This document shows positions 6,955 through 16,388 of a stretch of DNA of 64,000 bases, piece after piece (position 1 is the first letter of the stretch; each line of letters begins with the position of its first letter). The translations under genes and the position numbers were made by a program. The DNA lies in contig JAWKLQ010000005.1 of the NCBI GenBank assembly GCA_041392665.1, positions 124,001 to 188,000 on the forward strand, read 5' to 3'. The notes beneath the pieces were generated by a model. It saw nothing but the letters and a program-made list of their open reading frames with translations. It was not told the origin of the DNA and ran no database searches. The DNA is from Flavilitoribacter sp020436695. Lineage in GTDB: Bacteria; Bacteroidota; Bacteroidia; Chitinophagales; Saprospiraceae.

Positions 6955-8778
6955 TTAAAACGCCTGCAACTTCACCAACTTCCCGTATTCACCTTCCTTT
7001 TCCAAAAGCTGCTGATGGGTACCGCGCTCAATGATCCGGCCGGCCTTCATTACAATGATCTCATCGGCATGCTGGATGGTAGATAAACGGTGGGCGATCA
7101 CAATGGAGGTGCGATTTTTCATAAGTTCTACCAGGGCAGCCTGTACCAGCTTTTCCGATTCGGAATCCAGTGCGGATGTAGCTTCATCGAGAATAAGTAT
7201 GGGCGGATTTTTTAGAATAGCGCGGGCAATGGTGATGCGTTGTCGCTGTCCTCCGCTTAATTTGTTGCCCCGGTCGCCGATATTGGTCTGGTAGCCGTTT
7301 TCGGTGGCCATAATGAAATCGTGAGCATTGGCAATGCGTGCAGCCTGCTCTACTTCCTGAGGCGTGACGTTGGGCAGACCGAAAACGATGTTATTGTAGA
7401 TGCTGTCATTAAAGAGGATCGCTTCCTGCGATACAATCCCCATCAACGATCGCAGATCGGTAATGCGGTAATCCCGGATATCCTGCCCGTCGATGGTAAT
7501 GCGACCGGAAGTCACATCGTAGAACCGGGGAAGCAAGTCTACCATGGTCGATTTCCCGGCCCCGGAAGAGCCTACCAAAGCGACTACCTGCCCTTTGGGA
7601 ATACGTAGTTGAATACCCTGGAGTACCGGTCCTTCTTCGTTCCGGTAGGTAAAACCTACATTCTCGTAATGGATCTCAGACTGCAAATCCTGGATTGGCA
7701 ATGCATCTGTTCGCTCCTGTATGGTGTTGGGTGCATCCAGGATCACCTCAATACGTTCCATGGCACCGATACCTTTCTGCACGTGATAATAGGCCTTTGA
7801 GAATGATTTGGCCGGGTCGATCACATTATAAAAGGCAAAGATGAACGTGAGAAATACCTCTGCATCGAGCTGACCGGAGAAAACCTGTTTTGAGCCAAAC
7901 CACAGTAGTACGGCCACCACGCTGATACCCAGAAATTCCGAAAGGGGAGAAGATAGGTCCCTTCGCCAGAGCAGTTTGGTCAGCATATTCCGGTAGCTGT
8001 TGTTATCACCGGCAAATTTTTGCTGCTGATAACCTTCGGCATTGAAACCCTTGATGATACGCAATCCACCCAGTGCTTCCTCCACAATGGCTACCAGACT
8101 GCCCAATTTCTCCTGCACTGCCGATGAGGTTCGTTTCAGCGTCCGCCCGATACCGCCGATGATGAAACCGGTAAAGAGAATGAGCCCAAATACAAAGGCC
8201 GTCAACGACGGACTGACGTAAAGCATATAGGCCAGCGAACCAAAGATGATCAGGGGCTCACGGAAAATGGCTTCCAATACGTTGAGGATACTGCCCTCTA
8301 CTTCCTGAACGTCGGCCGAAATGCGGGAGAGTGTGTCCCCCTTGCGCTCTTCCGAAAAATAGGCCAGAGGCAGTGCCAGTACTTTATCGAAAAGTTGCTG
8401 TCGCAGATCACGTACTACTCCGTTTCGTACCGGCGCCATGAAGAATAGTGCGAGATAGCGGAAAAGGTTCTTGAGAAAAAAGGCGGAAATGATCGCACCG
8501 ATCACGTAGACCAGTGCCTGCTCCCGTCCCAGATTTATGATCAGTTGGCTTAACTGATAGTTGAGCCAGTCGGTAGCGTAAGTGACGCCCTGGGTGTCCT
8601 GCGGTAATTCCCGTAAAAGCTGGCTGTCGTCTTCGCTGAATAGCAGGTTAAGGAAGGGAGCCAGGAGCGGAATAGCCACCACCGTAAATACGGCGGTAAA
8701 TACATTACTGAGAATATTGGCAAATACCAGCAGCCGGTAGTTGCCCAGATATCGCATTAGTCTCCAGAAACTCCTCAT
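6955..8778 (-). CDS. ABC exporter, fused permease and ATPase (MsbA-like)
   Basis: A protein of 607 residues with six membrane segments in the first 330 residues, including a long periplasmic loop after the first, and a C-terminal nucleotide-binding domain. Visible motifs are Walker A GSSGAGKST near residue 395, the signature LSGGQRQRITIARA, Walker B ILILDEATSALD and the switch His in IAHRLST. The half-transporter dimerises and exports lipids or lipid-like molecules from the inner membrane; MsbA-type lipid A-core flipping is the likely role given family position, but drug or peptide export is possible. It stands alone, behind an intrinsic terminator that ends the accB-accC unit. Confidence 0.9.
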   Translation of the reverse strand: MRSFWRLMRYLGNYRLLVFANILSNVFTAVFTVVAIPLLAPFLNLLFSEDDSQLLRELPQDTQGVTYATDWLNYQLSQLIINLGREQALVYVIGAIISAFFLKNLFRYLALFFMAPVRNGVVRDLRQQLFDKVLALPLAYFSEERKGDTLSRISADVQEVEGSILNVLEAIFREPLIIFGSLAYMLYVSPSLTAFVFGLILFTGFIIGGIGRTLKRTSSAVQEKLGSLVAIVEEALGGLRIIKGFNAEGYQQQKFAGDNNSYRNMLTKLLWRRDLSSPLSEFLGISVVAVLLWFGSKQVFSGQLDAEVFLTFIFAFYNVIDPAKSFSKAYYHVQKGIGAMERIEVILDAPNTIQERTDALPIQDLQSEIHYENVGFTYRNEEGPVLQGIQLRIPKGQVVALVGSSGAGKSTMVDLLPRFYDVTSGRITIDGQDIRDYRITDLRSLMGIVSQEAILFNDSIYNNIVFGLPNVTPQEVEQAARIANAHDFIMATENGYQTNIGDRGNKLSGGQRQRITIARAILKNPPILILDEATSALDSESEKLVQAALVELMKNRTSIVIAHRLSTIQHADEIIVMKAGRIIERGTHQQLLEKEGEYGKLVKLQAF

Positions 8779-8819
8779 GTGGTTCCGTTTTAGAGGAAAG
8801 AAGAAAGGAGATGAAAAAG

Positions 8820-8855
8820 ACGAAAGAGCGGGATCGCAATGCGCCGCTCTTTCGT
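8820..8855 (-). terminator. Intrinsic terminator after accC
   Basis: ACGAAAGAGCG at 8820-8830 pairs perfectly with CGCTCTTTCGT at 8845-8855 around a 14-base loop. On the minus strand the hairpin is followed by CTTTTTC. It lies between the accC stop (8903) and the ABC exporter start (8778), so it should end the fabH-efp-accB-accC direction of transcription. Confidence 0.75.
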
Positions 8856-8902
8856 GCGGGTAAATCTACTTTACCTTGTTTGTCTCCTTCATTTACTTCC
8901 GC

Positions 8903-10255
8903 TCACGAAGGCTGATCTTCCATCAGGTCGAAGTCATTGAGAAAACCGGTATGGAAATTACCCTTGCGGAAATTCTCATCCTTCATCAACCGGATGTGGA
9001 AAGGAACGGTCGTTTTCACGCCTTCGATGATGAATTCGTCCAGCGCCCGTTCCATTTTGGTCAGGCATTCCTCCCGGGTACGGGCCCGGCAGATGAGCTT
9101 GGCGATCATACTATCGTAGTATGGCGGAATGGTGTAACCAGCGTATACGTGGGTATCCACCCGTACACCATGTCCTTTGGAACTATGGAAAGACTGGATC
9201 CGGCCCGGACTGGGACGGAAACCGTTAAAGGGATCTTCCGCGTTGATCCGGCACTCGATAGCGTGCCCGGTGGGGTAGTAGTTACCACCGGTAATGCGCT
9301 CGCCGGAAGCGATCTTGATCTGTTCTTTGATCAGGTCATGATCGATGACTTCCTCGGTCACGGGATGCTCTACCTGGATACGGGTGTTCATTTCCATGAA
9401 GTAGAAATTCCGGTATTTGTCAACCAGGAATTCAATGGTACCCACTCCTTCGTAATCGATGGCTTCACCCGCTCTAACGGCCGCATCGCCCATTTCCTTA
9501 CGCAGTTCATCGGTCATGAAGGGAGAGGGGCACTCTTCCACCAGCTTTTGGTGGCGTCGCTGGATAGAACAATCCCGCTCCGAAAGGTGGATCACCTTGC
9601 CGTACTGGTCGCCGACGATCTGGAATTCGATGTGGCGGGGCTCCTCGATATATTTTTCTATGTAAATACCATCATTGCCGAAAGCCGCTTTGGCTTCCTG
9701 ACGGGCTTTATTCCACTGGTCTTCAAACTCCTCCGGTTTCCAGATCACCCGCATCCCTTTACCACCACCACCGGCTGTGGCCTTGATGATTACCGGATAG
9801 CCAATATCCTTGGAGAGCTTTAGTCCCTGCTTTACATCCTTCACCAGACCGTCGGAACCCGGCACAACCGGAACACCGGCTTTGATCATGGTATCCTTGG
9901 CGGTGATCTTATCCCCCATTTTTCGGATCTGCTCGGGCGTCGGGCCGATGAATTTGATGCCGTATTCGGCACACACTTCGGCAAAATCGGCGTTCTCGGA
10001 CAAAAATCCATAGCCGGGATGTACCGCATCCGCATTCGTGATCTCCACGGCGGCCATGATCTTGGGAATACTCAGATAAGACTCACTGGAAGAGGGCGGG
10101 CCGATACAAACTGCTTCATCGGCAAAGCGCACATGCAGGCTTTCCCGGTCGGCAGTAGAGTAAACGGCAACCGTTTTGATACCCATCTCCCGGCAGGTCC
10201 GGATGATTCGCAAGGCTATTTCTCCGCGATTGGCAATCAAGATCTTATTGAACAT
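8903..10255 (-). CDS. accC: Acetyl-CoA carboxylase, biotin carboxylase subunit
   Basis: This subunit carboxylates biotin on the carrier protein using ATP and bicarbonate, the first half of malonyl-CoA formation. It has 450 residues, the normal length, starting MFNKILIANRGEIALRII. Domains in order are the biotin carboxylase N-domain, the ATP-grasp domain with the glycine-rich loop AGGGGKGMR near residue 165 and the catalytic MEMNTRIQVEHPVTE near 290, and the C-domain with GHAIECRINAEDP. It lies 12 bp after accB on the minus strand and shares its transcript. The terminator at 8820-8855 follows. A 315-codon antisense frame is only a codon-bias shadow. Confidence 0.97.
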   Translation of the reverse strand: MFNKILIANRGEIALRIIRTCREMGIKTVAVYSTADRESLHVRFADEAVCIGPPSSSESYLSIPKIMAAVEITNADAVHPGYGFLSENADFAEVCAEYGIKFIGPTPEQIRKMGDKITAKDTMIKAGVPVVPGSDGLVKDVKQGLKLSKDIGYPVIIKATAGGGGKGMRVIWKPEEFEDQWNKARQEAKAAFGNDGIYIEKYIEEPRHIEFQIVGDQYGKVIHLSERDCSIQRRHQKLVEECPSPFMTDELRKEMGDAAVRAGEAIDYEGVGTIEFLVDKYRNFYFMEMNTRIQVEHPVTEEVIDHDLIKEQIKIASGERITGGNYYPTGHAIECRINAEDPFNGFRPSPGRIQSFHSSKGHGVRVDTHVYAGYTIPPYYDSMIAKLICRARTREECLTKMERALDEFIIEGVKTTVPFHIRLMKDENFRKGNFHTGFLNDFDLMEDQPS

Positions 10256-10267
10256 ATAAAACTTTTA

Positions 10268-10801
10268 TTAGCCTTTAGGATCTACCAGGAACAATACCTG
10301 GTCATACTCTACCGGTTGGGCATCTTCTACCATAACTTTTACGATCCGGCCACTGATCTCCGATTCGATCTCGTTAAAAAGTTTCATGGCTTCGATAATG
10401 CACACTACCGAACCGGCTTCTACCACATCACCAACTTTCACGTACGCTGCTTTATCCGGGGAGGAAGAGCGGTAAAAGGTACCTACCATGGGCGACTTGA
10501 TCGGCAGGTAATTGGCGCTGTTGTCCGCTTCCTTTTTGCCGGATTCTGCCGGGGCGGCGGCTTCCTCTACTTTCGGTGCTGCCGGAGCGGCGGGTGCAGG
10601 TTGGCTGGGCGAAAATGAAGGCTGTACGGCAGGTACCGGAAGAATAGGGGCAGTCTGAGGCAATATAGCACCTTGCTCCTTGCCTTTATAGTAGTCCTTG
10701 GTACGGACCACCAGCTCAAAATCATCTTCCTTGAGCTTAAATTCCGCCAGTTCCAGTTTGCTGATCAGCTTTAAAAGATCCTGAATTTCCTTGAAGGTCA
10801 T
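10268..10801 (-). CDS. accB: Acetyl-CoA carboxylase biotin carboxyl carrier protein
   Basis: The carrier that ferries carboxybiotin between the biotin carboxylase and carboxyltransferase subunits. It has 177 residues: a short helical N-terminus (MTFKEIQDLLKLI), a Pro/Ala-rich flexible linker at about residues 50-95, and a biotinyl-lipoyl domain at 100-177 with the biotin acceptor Lys140 in EAMKLFNEIES. The PMVGTFYRSSSP thumb typical of bacterial BCCP is present. Only three bases separate it from efp and 12 from accC, so efp, accB and accC almost certainly form one transcript, as in many Bacteroidota. Confidence 0.97.
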   Translation of the reverse strand: MTFKEIQDLLKLISKLELAEFKLKEDDFELVVRTKDYYKGKEQGAILPQTAPILPVPAVQPSFSPSQPAPAAPAAPKVEEAAAPAESGKKEADNSANYLPIKSPMVGTFYRSSSPDKAAYVKVGDVVEAGSVVCIIEAMKLFNEIESEISGRIVKVMVEDAQPVEYDQVLFLVDPKG

Positions 10802-10804
10802 GTT

Positions 10805-11383
10805 TTATTGTTTTACACGTTCCATGTATGAACCGGTCTTGGTATCCACTTTTACCTTGTCTCCGACGTTGATGAAAAGCGGTACTCTTACTTCAGCACC
10901 TGTTTCTACGGTAGCCGGCTTCAGCGTGTTGGTAGCTGTATCGCCTTTAACACCAGGCTCGGTATAGATCACTTCCATGATGATGTACTGCGGCATTTCC
11001 AGTGTGAGCGGGCGTTCCTCGGCGGCGTGATAGAGAATGTCCACTTCCGTACCTTCCTTCAGCAGCCCCGGGTTTTCGATCATTTTCTCAGAAATGAAAG
11101 TCTGCGAATAATCTTCATTGTTCATGAAGTGGTATCTCTTGTTATCGTCCTCTCCGTCAGCGTATAAGAATTGAAATTTACGTCTTTCTACCCGTACGTC
11201 ATCTACTTTGTGGCCGGCAGGAATGGTGTGATCCAATACTTTGCCGGTGGTTACACTTTTCAGTTTGGTTCGAACGAAAGCTGCTCCCTTTCCCGGTTTA
11301 ACGTGCTGAAACTCGACGACGATGAAAATGTCGTTGTTCATGTCAATGCACATACCGTTACGAATATCTGAAGTTGATGCCAT
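10805..11383 (-). CDS. efp: Elongation factor P
   Basis: EF-P relieves ribosome stalling at polyproline stretches. It has 192 residues in three beta-barrel domains. The modification-loop Lys is Lys32 in HVKPGKGAAF, matching Lys34 of the E. coli protein. The second domain has LYADGEDDNKRYHFMNNEDY and the C-terminal OB domain the signature GVKGDTATNTLKPATVETGA. The C-terminus is slightly longer than in E. coli. Start MASTSDIRNGM is the family start. It lies downstream of fabH and just before accB, a linkage common in this phylum. Confidence 0.97.
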   Translation of the reverse strand: MASTSDIRNGMCIDMNNDIFIVVEFQHVKPGKGAAFVRTKLKSVTTGKVLDHTIPAGHKVDDVRVERRKFQFLYADGEDDNKRYHFMNNEDYSQTFISEKMIENPGLLKEGTEVDILYHAAEERPLTLEMPQYIIMEVIYTEPGVKGDTATNTLKPATVETGAEVRVPLFINVGDKVKVDTKTGSYMERVKQ

Positions 11384-11435
11384 TGCTTAGATACAATTTG
11401 TTGAATTGAAATGAGTTTGATCGACCCTTTTTGGG

Positions 11436-11463
11436 GTGGTTTTGGAAAAACCACGCAAAGATA
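11436..11463 (-). promoter_or_regulatory. efp promoter element and leader hairpin
   Basis: On the minus strand TATCTTTG (plus-strand 11456-11463) fits the Bacteroidota -7 consensus. It is followed by GTGGTTTTTCCAAAACCAC (11454-11436), an 8-bp stem with a 3-base loop, which would stand at or near the 5' end of the efp leader. No -33 element is seen at the right spacing. The hairpin could instead be part of the end of fabH. Confidence 0.4.
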
Positions 11464-11475
11464 AAAAAATTGCGA

Positions 11476-12457
11476 TCAATACGCCCACTTCAGGTAAATG
11501 GCTCCCCAGGTAAAGCCGCCGCCGAATGCCGTCAGAATAATATTGTCTCCTTTTTTGAATTCTTTCTCGTACTCCCACATGCAAATGGGGAGCGTGCCCG
11601 CAGTAGTGTTACCGTAGCGCTGAATATTGACGATCACCCGCTCCATTGGGAAATTAGCCATTTTGGCTACCGTCTCGATAATGCGTTTGTTGGCCTGATG
11701 CGGGATGAGCCATTTTACATCATCAGTATAGCCCATTGCGTTCCATCACGCATTACTGCGTCACTCATGCCCGATACGGCGGCCTTAAAAACCGGACGAC
11801 CATTCTGAAATACAAAATGTTCGCAGGCTGCAATGGTGTCTGCCGTGGCTGGAAATCAGGCCCTCCGGCCTTAAGGTGCAAAAACTCGGCGCCTACCGTC
11901 GCTATGGTGCAGGGAATCGATGACAGCACCCTTCACACTGTTCCAGTTCCAGCAAGACTGCTCCGCCACCGTCGCCGAAGATCACACAGGTAATTCGATC
12001 GGTATAGTCGATGATGGAAGACATCTTATCCGCGCCGATGACGATCACCTTTTTATACTGACGAACTGATGAACATAGCTCCGGTGGTTAGTGCATACAA
12101 AAATCCGGAACAGGCAGCATTCAGATCATAACAGAAGGCATTCTTCATACCTGTAGCCGCCGCCACCAGATTAGCGGTATCCGGAAAAGGCATATCGGCC
12201 GTAACGGTAGCGCAGATAACCAACTCAATATCTTCCGGATCTGTATTCGTTTTTTCCAGCAGCCCCTTTACGGCTCCGATCCCGAGTACGGAAGTTCCCT
12301 GACCCTCACCTTTCAGAATATGTCGTTCTTTAATGCCGGTACGGGTGGTGATCCATTCATCGGTGGTGTCCACCATCGTTTCCAATTCCTTGTTGGTCAA
12401 GACATAATCCGGAAGGTAAGCATGTACACCGGTAATTGCTGCATGAATATTAGACAT
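11476..12457 (-). pseudogene. fabH: 3-oxoacyl-ACP synthase III, broken by several indels
   Basis: FabH condenses acetyl-CoA with malonyl-ACP to start fatty acid synthesis. The N-terminal 130 residues are intact (12457-12060) and contain the active-site Cys in DLNAACSGFLYAL. The C-terminal 87 are intact (11736-11476) with the catalytic His in WLIPHQANKRI, the Asn in RYGNTTAGT and the ending AFGGGFTWGAIYLKW. Between them the family sequence is readable but jumps frame at least four times: YKKVIVIGADKMSSIIDYTD, then IDSLHHSDG, then AEFLHLKAGG, then EHFVFQNGRPVFKAAVSGMS are all in different frames. The total would be about 325 residues, the normal length. Clustered small indels in a housekeeping gene suggest sequence error as much as decay. 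It sits upstream of efp. Confidence 0.85.
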
Positions 12458-12736
12458 GTTCTCGTTTGCTTGTTTTTGTAAGAGGAGAGGACTTTTGGGC
12501 TGACAATCAAAAGGTTAAATTAATGGCGGTTTCATGAGGGAATTGACAAATCTTTCTAGGGCGCCGCCAAGGTATGAATTTTTCGTGAAATGTTGGATAG
12601 TCACAAGTAGATGGTCCTGGGTTTCGTCAGATGGAAGCAGTAAAATTAGACGCCGGCTCGAAGTGAGCTCCGCGATCTGACTAGTCGGATCGGTAATTCT
12701 TTTCGGAAAAATTTGTTTTTTAACTGTCCCCGGGGA

Positions 12737-13063
12737 TCAAACGGCAAAGCTTTCTCCACAGGCACAGGTACGGGAAGCATTGGGATTATTGAAGTGAAAA
12801 CCTTTTCCCTCCAGACCGCCGGAAAATTCCAGCGTGGTATTGAAAAGATAAAGCAGACTGCGTAGATCCGTGACCACCTTTACGCCATTATCCTCAAAGA
12901 TCTGGTCGTTGTCCTTGATCTCATTGTCAAAATCCATATTATAGGTCAAGCCGGAGCAACCGCCGCTGGTAACGGATACCCGTACGAAATGTTCGGGCGT
13001 CAGTTGATCTTTAATTATGATCTCCTCAATCCTCTTCTTGGCCGAATCCGCTACGTATACCAT
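12737..13063 (-). CDS. Iron-sulfur cluster assembly protein, IscA/ErpA/SufA family
   Basis: A-type carrier that receives nascent Fe-S clusters and hands them to apoproteins. It has 108 residues, the family's usual size, beginning MVYVADSAKKRIEEI. The three conserved Cys are visible: one in SVTSGGCSGLTYNM near residue 36 and two in the C-terminal ASRTCACGESF. It is transcribed toward fabH. A cysteine desulfurase lies 0.8 kb upstream on the same strand, separated by a lipoprotein gene, so the two Fe-S functions may be loosely linked. Which A-type subfamily it belongs to cannot be decided by eye. Confidence 0.93.
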   Translation of the reverse strand: MVYVADSAKKRIEEIIIKDQLTPEHFVRVSVTSGGCSGLTYNMDFDNEIKDNDQIFEDNGVKVVTDLRSLLYLFNTTLEFSGGLEGKGFHFNNPNASRTCACGESFAV

Positions 13064-13180
13064 TTGTCTGTCTTTTTGGATGTCGGATAGCTTCGATCCT
13101 GCAATGCTATCTGCGCTACAAATTTAGAAACTGTTTTAAAATCCCTCACCGGGATGAAAAAGCTTTGAGACCGTTTCGTA

Positions 13181-13188
13181 CAAATATA
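13181..13188 (-). promoter_or_regulatory. Candidate -7 element for the IscA-type gene
   Basis: On the minus strand this reads TATATTTG, matching TAnnTTTG, about 118 bases before the ATG at 13063. No TTTG -33 box is seen at 19-21 bases. It implies a leader of roughly 110 bases. Confidence 0.35.
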
Positions 13189-13251
13189 AGAACGTTTTTG
13201 TAGGAAGGAGGTTTAAATTACAGCTCACACATCTTAGCAAGCGCCGGCCGA

Positions 13252-13695
13252 TCAGAGGACCTTCTCAAAAAAATTATCACACCCATCTATATAGCTGTTG
13301 AAAAATACCAGGAGTTCGTCACAAATAACGATATCTCCATTGAGCCAGGGATGGATCAGGTCGGTTTCCAGTTCAAAATTTTCACTACCTCTTTCTATCA
13401 CCTTCCAGGTATCTACACGATCCAGCAGGCCGTTCCGGTAGATCTCCAGTTGGTGATCTGAATAGAATTTCAATAGTAATTCTCCTGCTTCGGTTTCCTC
13501 CATTTCTCCACTGTAGCAGGAATAATAGACCCATTCCCAGCTACCTAACAGTGCGGCATCTACCGAATCAGTTGTCCAATTACTTTCCTGAAAGCAGTTA
13601 TAAGCACCTTCAATGGAATATGGTAGTATCTCGTCTTGCTGACAGGTGGAGAATAGTACCAGCGTCAGAAATATTGTGAGTAATTTTTTCGACAT
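13252..13695 (-). CDS. Lipoprotein of unknown function (possibly lipocalin-like)
   Basis: A protein of 147 residues. The N-terminus MSKKLLTIFLTLVLFSTCQQ is a lipoprotein signal with Cys18 as the lipidation site. The mature part has LLGSWEWVYYSCYSGEMEE followed by alternating hydrophobic strands (LLLKFYSDHQLEIY, TWKVIERGSENFELE), a pattern like the short lipocalin-like domains common in Bacteroidota, plus five Cys that could form disulfides. I do not recognise a specific family. It lies between the IscA-type gene and the cysteine desulfurase, on the same strand, with large gaps on both sides. Confidence 0.75.
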   Translation of the reverse strand: MSKKLLTIFLTLVLFSTCQQDEILPYSIEGAYNCFQESNWTTDSVDAALLGSWEWVYYSCYSGEMEETEAGELLLKFYSDHQLEIYRNGLLDRVDTWKVIERGSENFELETDLIHPWLNGDIVICDELLVFFNSYIDGCDNFFEKVL

Positions 13696-13710
13696 CTATT
13701 CAGTAGTTTT

Positions 13711-13749
13711 GAGCGTGTTCATGTGTTCGTGTTTTGAGGTGCTCATGAG
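13711..13749. repeat. Iterated-word repeat, TGTTC/GAGGTG type
   Basis: The stretch reads as variants of GTGTTC and GAGGTGCTCATGAG, related to the words of the inverted repeats at 5119-5192 and 44199-44345. No opposite arm is seen nearby. About 110 bp further on, 13855-13900 holds a second iterated word, CATCACAGCATCAAATAAT and variants, related to 54463-54501. Confidence 0.45.
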
Positions 13750-13888
13750 TCAAGTAAATTATTGAAAATCAGTGTTTTACTCGCAATGCAACAAGAAGGA
13801 AACACAGGTTATTGGACACTCCCATAGTTTTTGTTTGTGGATTATTCTCTCCTACATCGTAGCATCAAATAATCGCAACATCACAGCA

Positions 13889-15079
13889 TCAAATAATCCC
13901 CTCCTTATACATCTCCCAGACGGGACTCTCCGCCCGCAGCGCTTCAATACCCTTGCTGATCGCTTCCACACAGACCACCGCATCACTTTCTTTGGAAAAA
14001 CGCCCGAAACTGAAGCGGATCGCGCCTTTCAGCCAGTCATCTGTCAGCCCCATGGACTGGAGCACGTGCGAGGGTTCCAACGTGGCGGATGAACAGGCGG
14101 AACCCGTAGCTACAGCGATCCGGCGATTAAAAGTAGAAATGAGGGCTTCTGCCTCCACGTAACGAAAGGATAGATTGCTGACATGAGGCAGCCTATGTTC
14201 CCGGCTGCCGTTGATCCGAACGGCTTCTATCTGTTCCGTCAAGCGGTTTTCCAGCAAGTCCCGCAGTTGAGCTAGTCGTACGGCTTCATTTTTCATTTCT
14301 GCACCGGCTAGCGCTGCCGCCTTACCAAAACCCACAATAGCCGGAACGTTGAGTGTGCCGGAACGCATGCCCGCTTCGTGCCCGCCACCGTGGATCTGTG
14401 TGGCCAGCTTTACGCGTGGCTGCCGGTAGCTGACATATAGTGCGCCGATACCTTTGGGACCGTACATCTTATGGGCTGAGAAAGCCATAATGTGCACGCC
14501 GGCTTCCCGTGGACAGACCGGCATCTTACCTACGGCCTGAGTCGCGTCGCTCATCAGCAGCACGCCTTTACGGGTACAGATCTCACCGATGGCTGCCATG
14601 GGCTGGATAACGCCGGTTTCGTTATTGGCCCACATAACGGATACCAGAATGGTATCGGGCCGGATAGCGGCCTCCAGTTCTTTCGGATCGATCAGGCCGT
14701 CTGCATCAACAGATAGATAAGTGACTTCAGCTCCGATCTTTTCGAGGTAAGCTGTGGTATCCAATACGGCTTTATGCTCAGTTTGTACAGTGATAATGTG
14801 TTTCCCTTTTCGCTGATACAGCTCAAATACTCCTTTTATCGCCAGATTATCCGCTTCCGTAGCGCCGGAGGTAAATATGATCTCCCGGGCTTCCGCGCCG
14901 ATCAGGTCGGCGATCTGCTGCCGGCCCTGGTCTACGGCTTCCGAAGCGATCCAACCGAAGGGATGAGTGCGACTGGCTGCATTGCCGGGTTTATCATAAA
15001 AATAGGGTAACATGGCTTCTACCACCCGCGGATCGGTCGGAGTTGTTGCATTATAATCGAGATAGATGAGATCTTGCAT
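13889..15079 (-). CDS. Cysteine desulfurase, NifS/IscS family
   Basis: PLP enzyme that removes sulfur from cysteine for Fe-S clusters and other thio-cofactors. It has 396 residues beginning MQDLIYLDYNATTPTDPRV. Lys204 in FSAHKMYGPKG is the Schiff-base lysine. The substrate-binding HGGGHEAGMRSGTLNVP and the catalytic loop Cys329 in ATGSACSSATLEPSHVL are present; the loop is of the long IscS/NifS class rather than the SufS class. No iscU or sufBCD genes adjoin it. The start is clear because the first strand of the fold begins at residue 5. The gene is divergent from the mutA-like gene. Confidence 0.94.
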   Translation of the reverse strand: MQDLIYLDYNATTPTDPRVVEAMLPYFYDKPGNAASRTHPFGWIASEAVDQGRQQIADLIGAEAREIIFTSGATEADNLAIKGVFELYQRKGKHIITVQTEHKAVLDTTAYLEKIGAEVTYLSVDADGLIDPKELEAAIRPDTILVSVMWANNETGVIQPMAAIGEICTRKGVLLMSDATQAVGKMPVCPREAGVHIMAFSAHKMYGPKGIGALYVSYRQPRVKLATQIHGGGHEAGMRSGTLNVPAIVGFGKAAALAGAEMKNEAVRLAQLRDLLENRLTEQIEAVRINGSREHRLPHVSNLSFRYVEAEALISTFNRRIAVATGSACSSATLEPSHVLQSMGLTDDWLKGAIRFSFGRFSKESDAVVCVEAISKGIEALRAESPVWEMYKEGII

Positions 15080-15179
15080 GAAGAAGTAGTAAGTCTTTTA
15101 GTGTGTGAACCGGAAGTCGGAGACTTGGCCTTATTGCAAAATTAACTATTTTGTGAGGCATAAAGTTGAAGTAGTTCTT

Positions 15180-16345
15180 ATGAATAAACCCGAAAACCTG
15201 TTTGCCGAATTTTCCTCCTTTAGTAAGTCTGAATGGATCATGTTGCTGGAAAAGGAGCTAAAAGGTCGCTCCTTTACGGACCTGCAATGGCAACTGGATG
15301 AGGACATCCGGCTCGATCCCTTTTATCATCCGGATGATTTTGAGGAAGCACCCGCTCCGTTGTTCCGGAAATCAGGAAATGACTGGGAAGTTGGAGAATA
15401 TGTATTCGTCAATGATATAAAAAAAGCCAATGTACAGGCACTAGCGGCGCTGCATGGAGGATGCAATGCTTTATTCTTTCAGATGAAACACGAGCCCAGC
15501 CTGGAAGAACTCGGCGGATTGCTGCATGACATTGACCTGAAGATCGTTTCCATCCATTTTGCGCCCTATTATCCCGGAAAAAACCCGGTGAAGATATACC
15601 GTTTGCTGCTGGAGTATCTGGCCGATAAAGGCGATCTGGCCCGGCACATTCGTGGCTCTATTGATTTCGACCCACTACTGGACTGGAGTGATCCTCCTCT
15701 GGATGATCTGGCAACCTACATTGGTATGGCTAAGGCTGATCTGCCCAACTTTAGTGTACTGCAGATAGATGCCAAAACCTACCACGGCGGCCCGGAAGAT
15801 ACCAGTCGGGAACTGGCATTGGCTATTGCCAAAGGAAGTGAATATCTGGCACAAATGGACCAGCGAGGTGTGGCGCCGGCCGAGGTGAACCGGCGATTGC
15901 AATTTTCAATGGCAGTGAGTACGAGTTACTTTGTAGAGATTGCCAAGCTACGGGCATTGCGTTCTATTTGGGCCAATGTACTGGCGGGTTACGGCGTGAA
16001 AGATGCCAAACCAACCACTGTAGTAGGTCATCTGGCACCGGAAACCCAACGGGATGATCCGAATACCAACCGCATCAAAGCTGCTACCCTGGCTATGTCA
16101 GCCATCATCGGCGGCGTAGATCGCTTTTACGTGCTTCCGGCTGATGCCGATCACCGCGAACCAAGCAGTGCCGCTTCTTACCCGCCTGGCCCGTAACGCG
16201 GCACATTCTCAAGTTGATTTTGATAAAGGTGGTGGACCCTTCGTCCGGCAGTTATTACATCGAAAAACTGACGGATGCTCTGGCGGAAGCGGCCTGGAAG
16301 CAATTTCAGGAAATAGAGGCCAAGGGTGGATTTATAAATGCCTGA
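15180..16345 (+). pseudogene. Methylmalonyl-CoA mutase small subunit, frameshifted and short at the 3' end
   Basis: The intact part from the ATG at 15180 (MNKPENLFAEFSSFSKSEW) to about 16175 encodes the TIM-barrel-like region of the beta subunit of methylmalonyl-CoA mutase, including GGPEDTSRELALAIAKGSEYL and VGHLAPETQRDDPNTNRIKA. The conserved end is then read in other frames: RLARNAAH, followed by KVVDPSSGSYYIEKLTD and AWKQFQEIEAKGGFINA, ending at TGA 16343-16345. At least two indels are needed. The last frame stops right after GGFINA, tens of residues before I would expect family members to end. The catalytic B12-binding subunit gene (mutB), normally adjacent, is absent. Decay, sequence error, or both are possible. 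Confidence 0.8.
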
Positions 16346-16388
16346 TGACGCAATAGAAAAGAATTCTGATCAATACCATATCACCAAT

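Noticed and set aside
8876..9823. A 315-codon plus-strand frame opposite accC
   Set aside because: It is antisense to a certain accC gene and has no recognisable motif; long shadow frames are expected opposite such GC-balanced genes.
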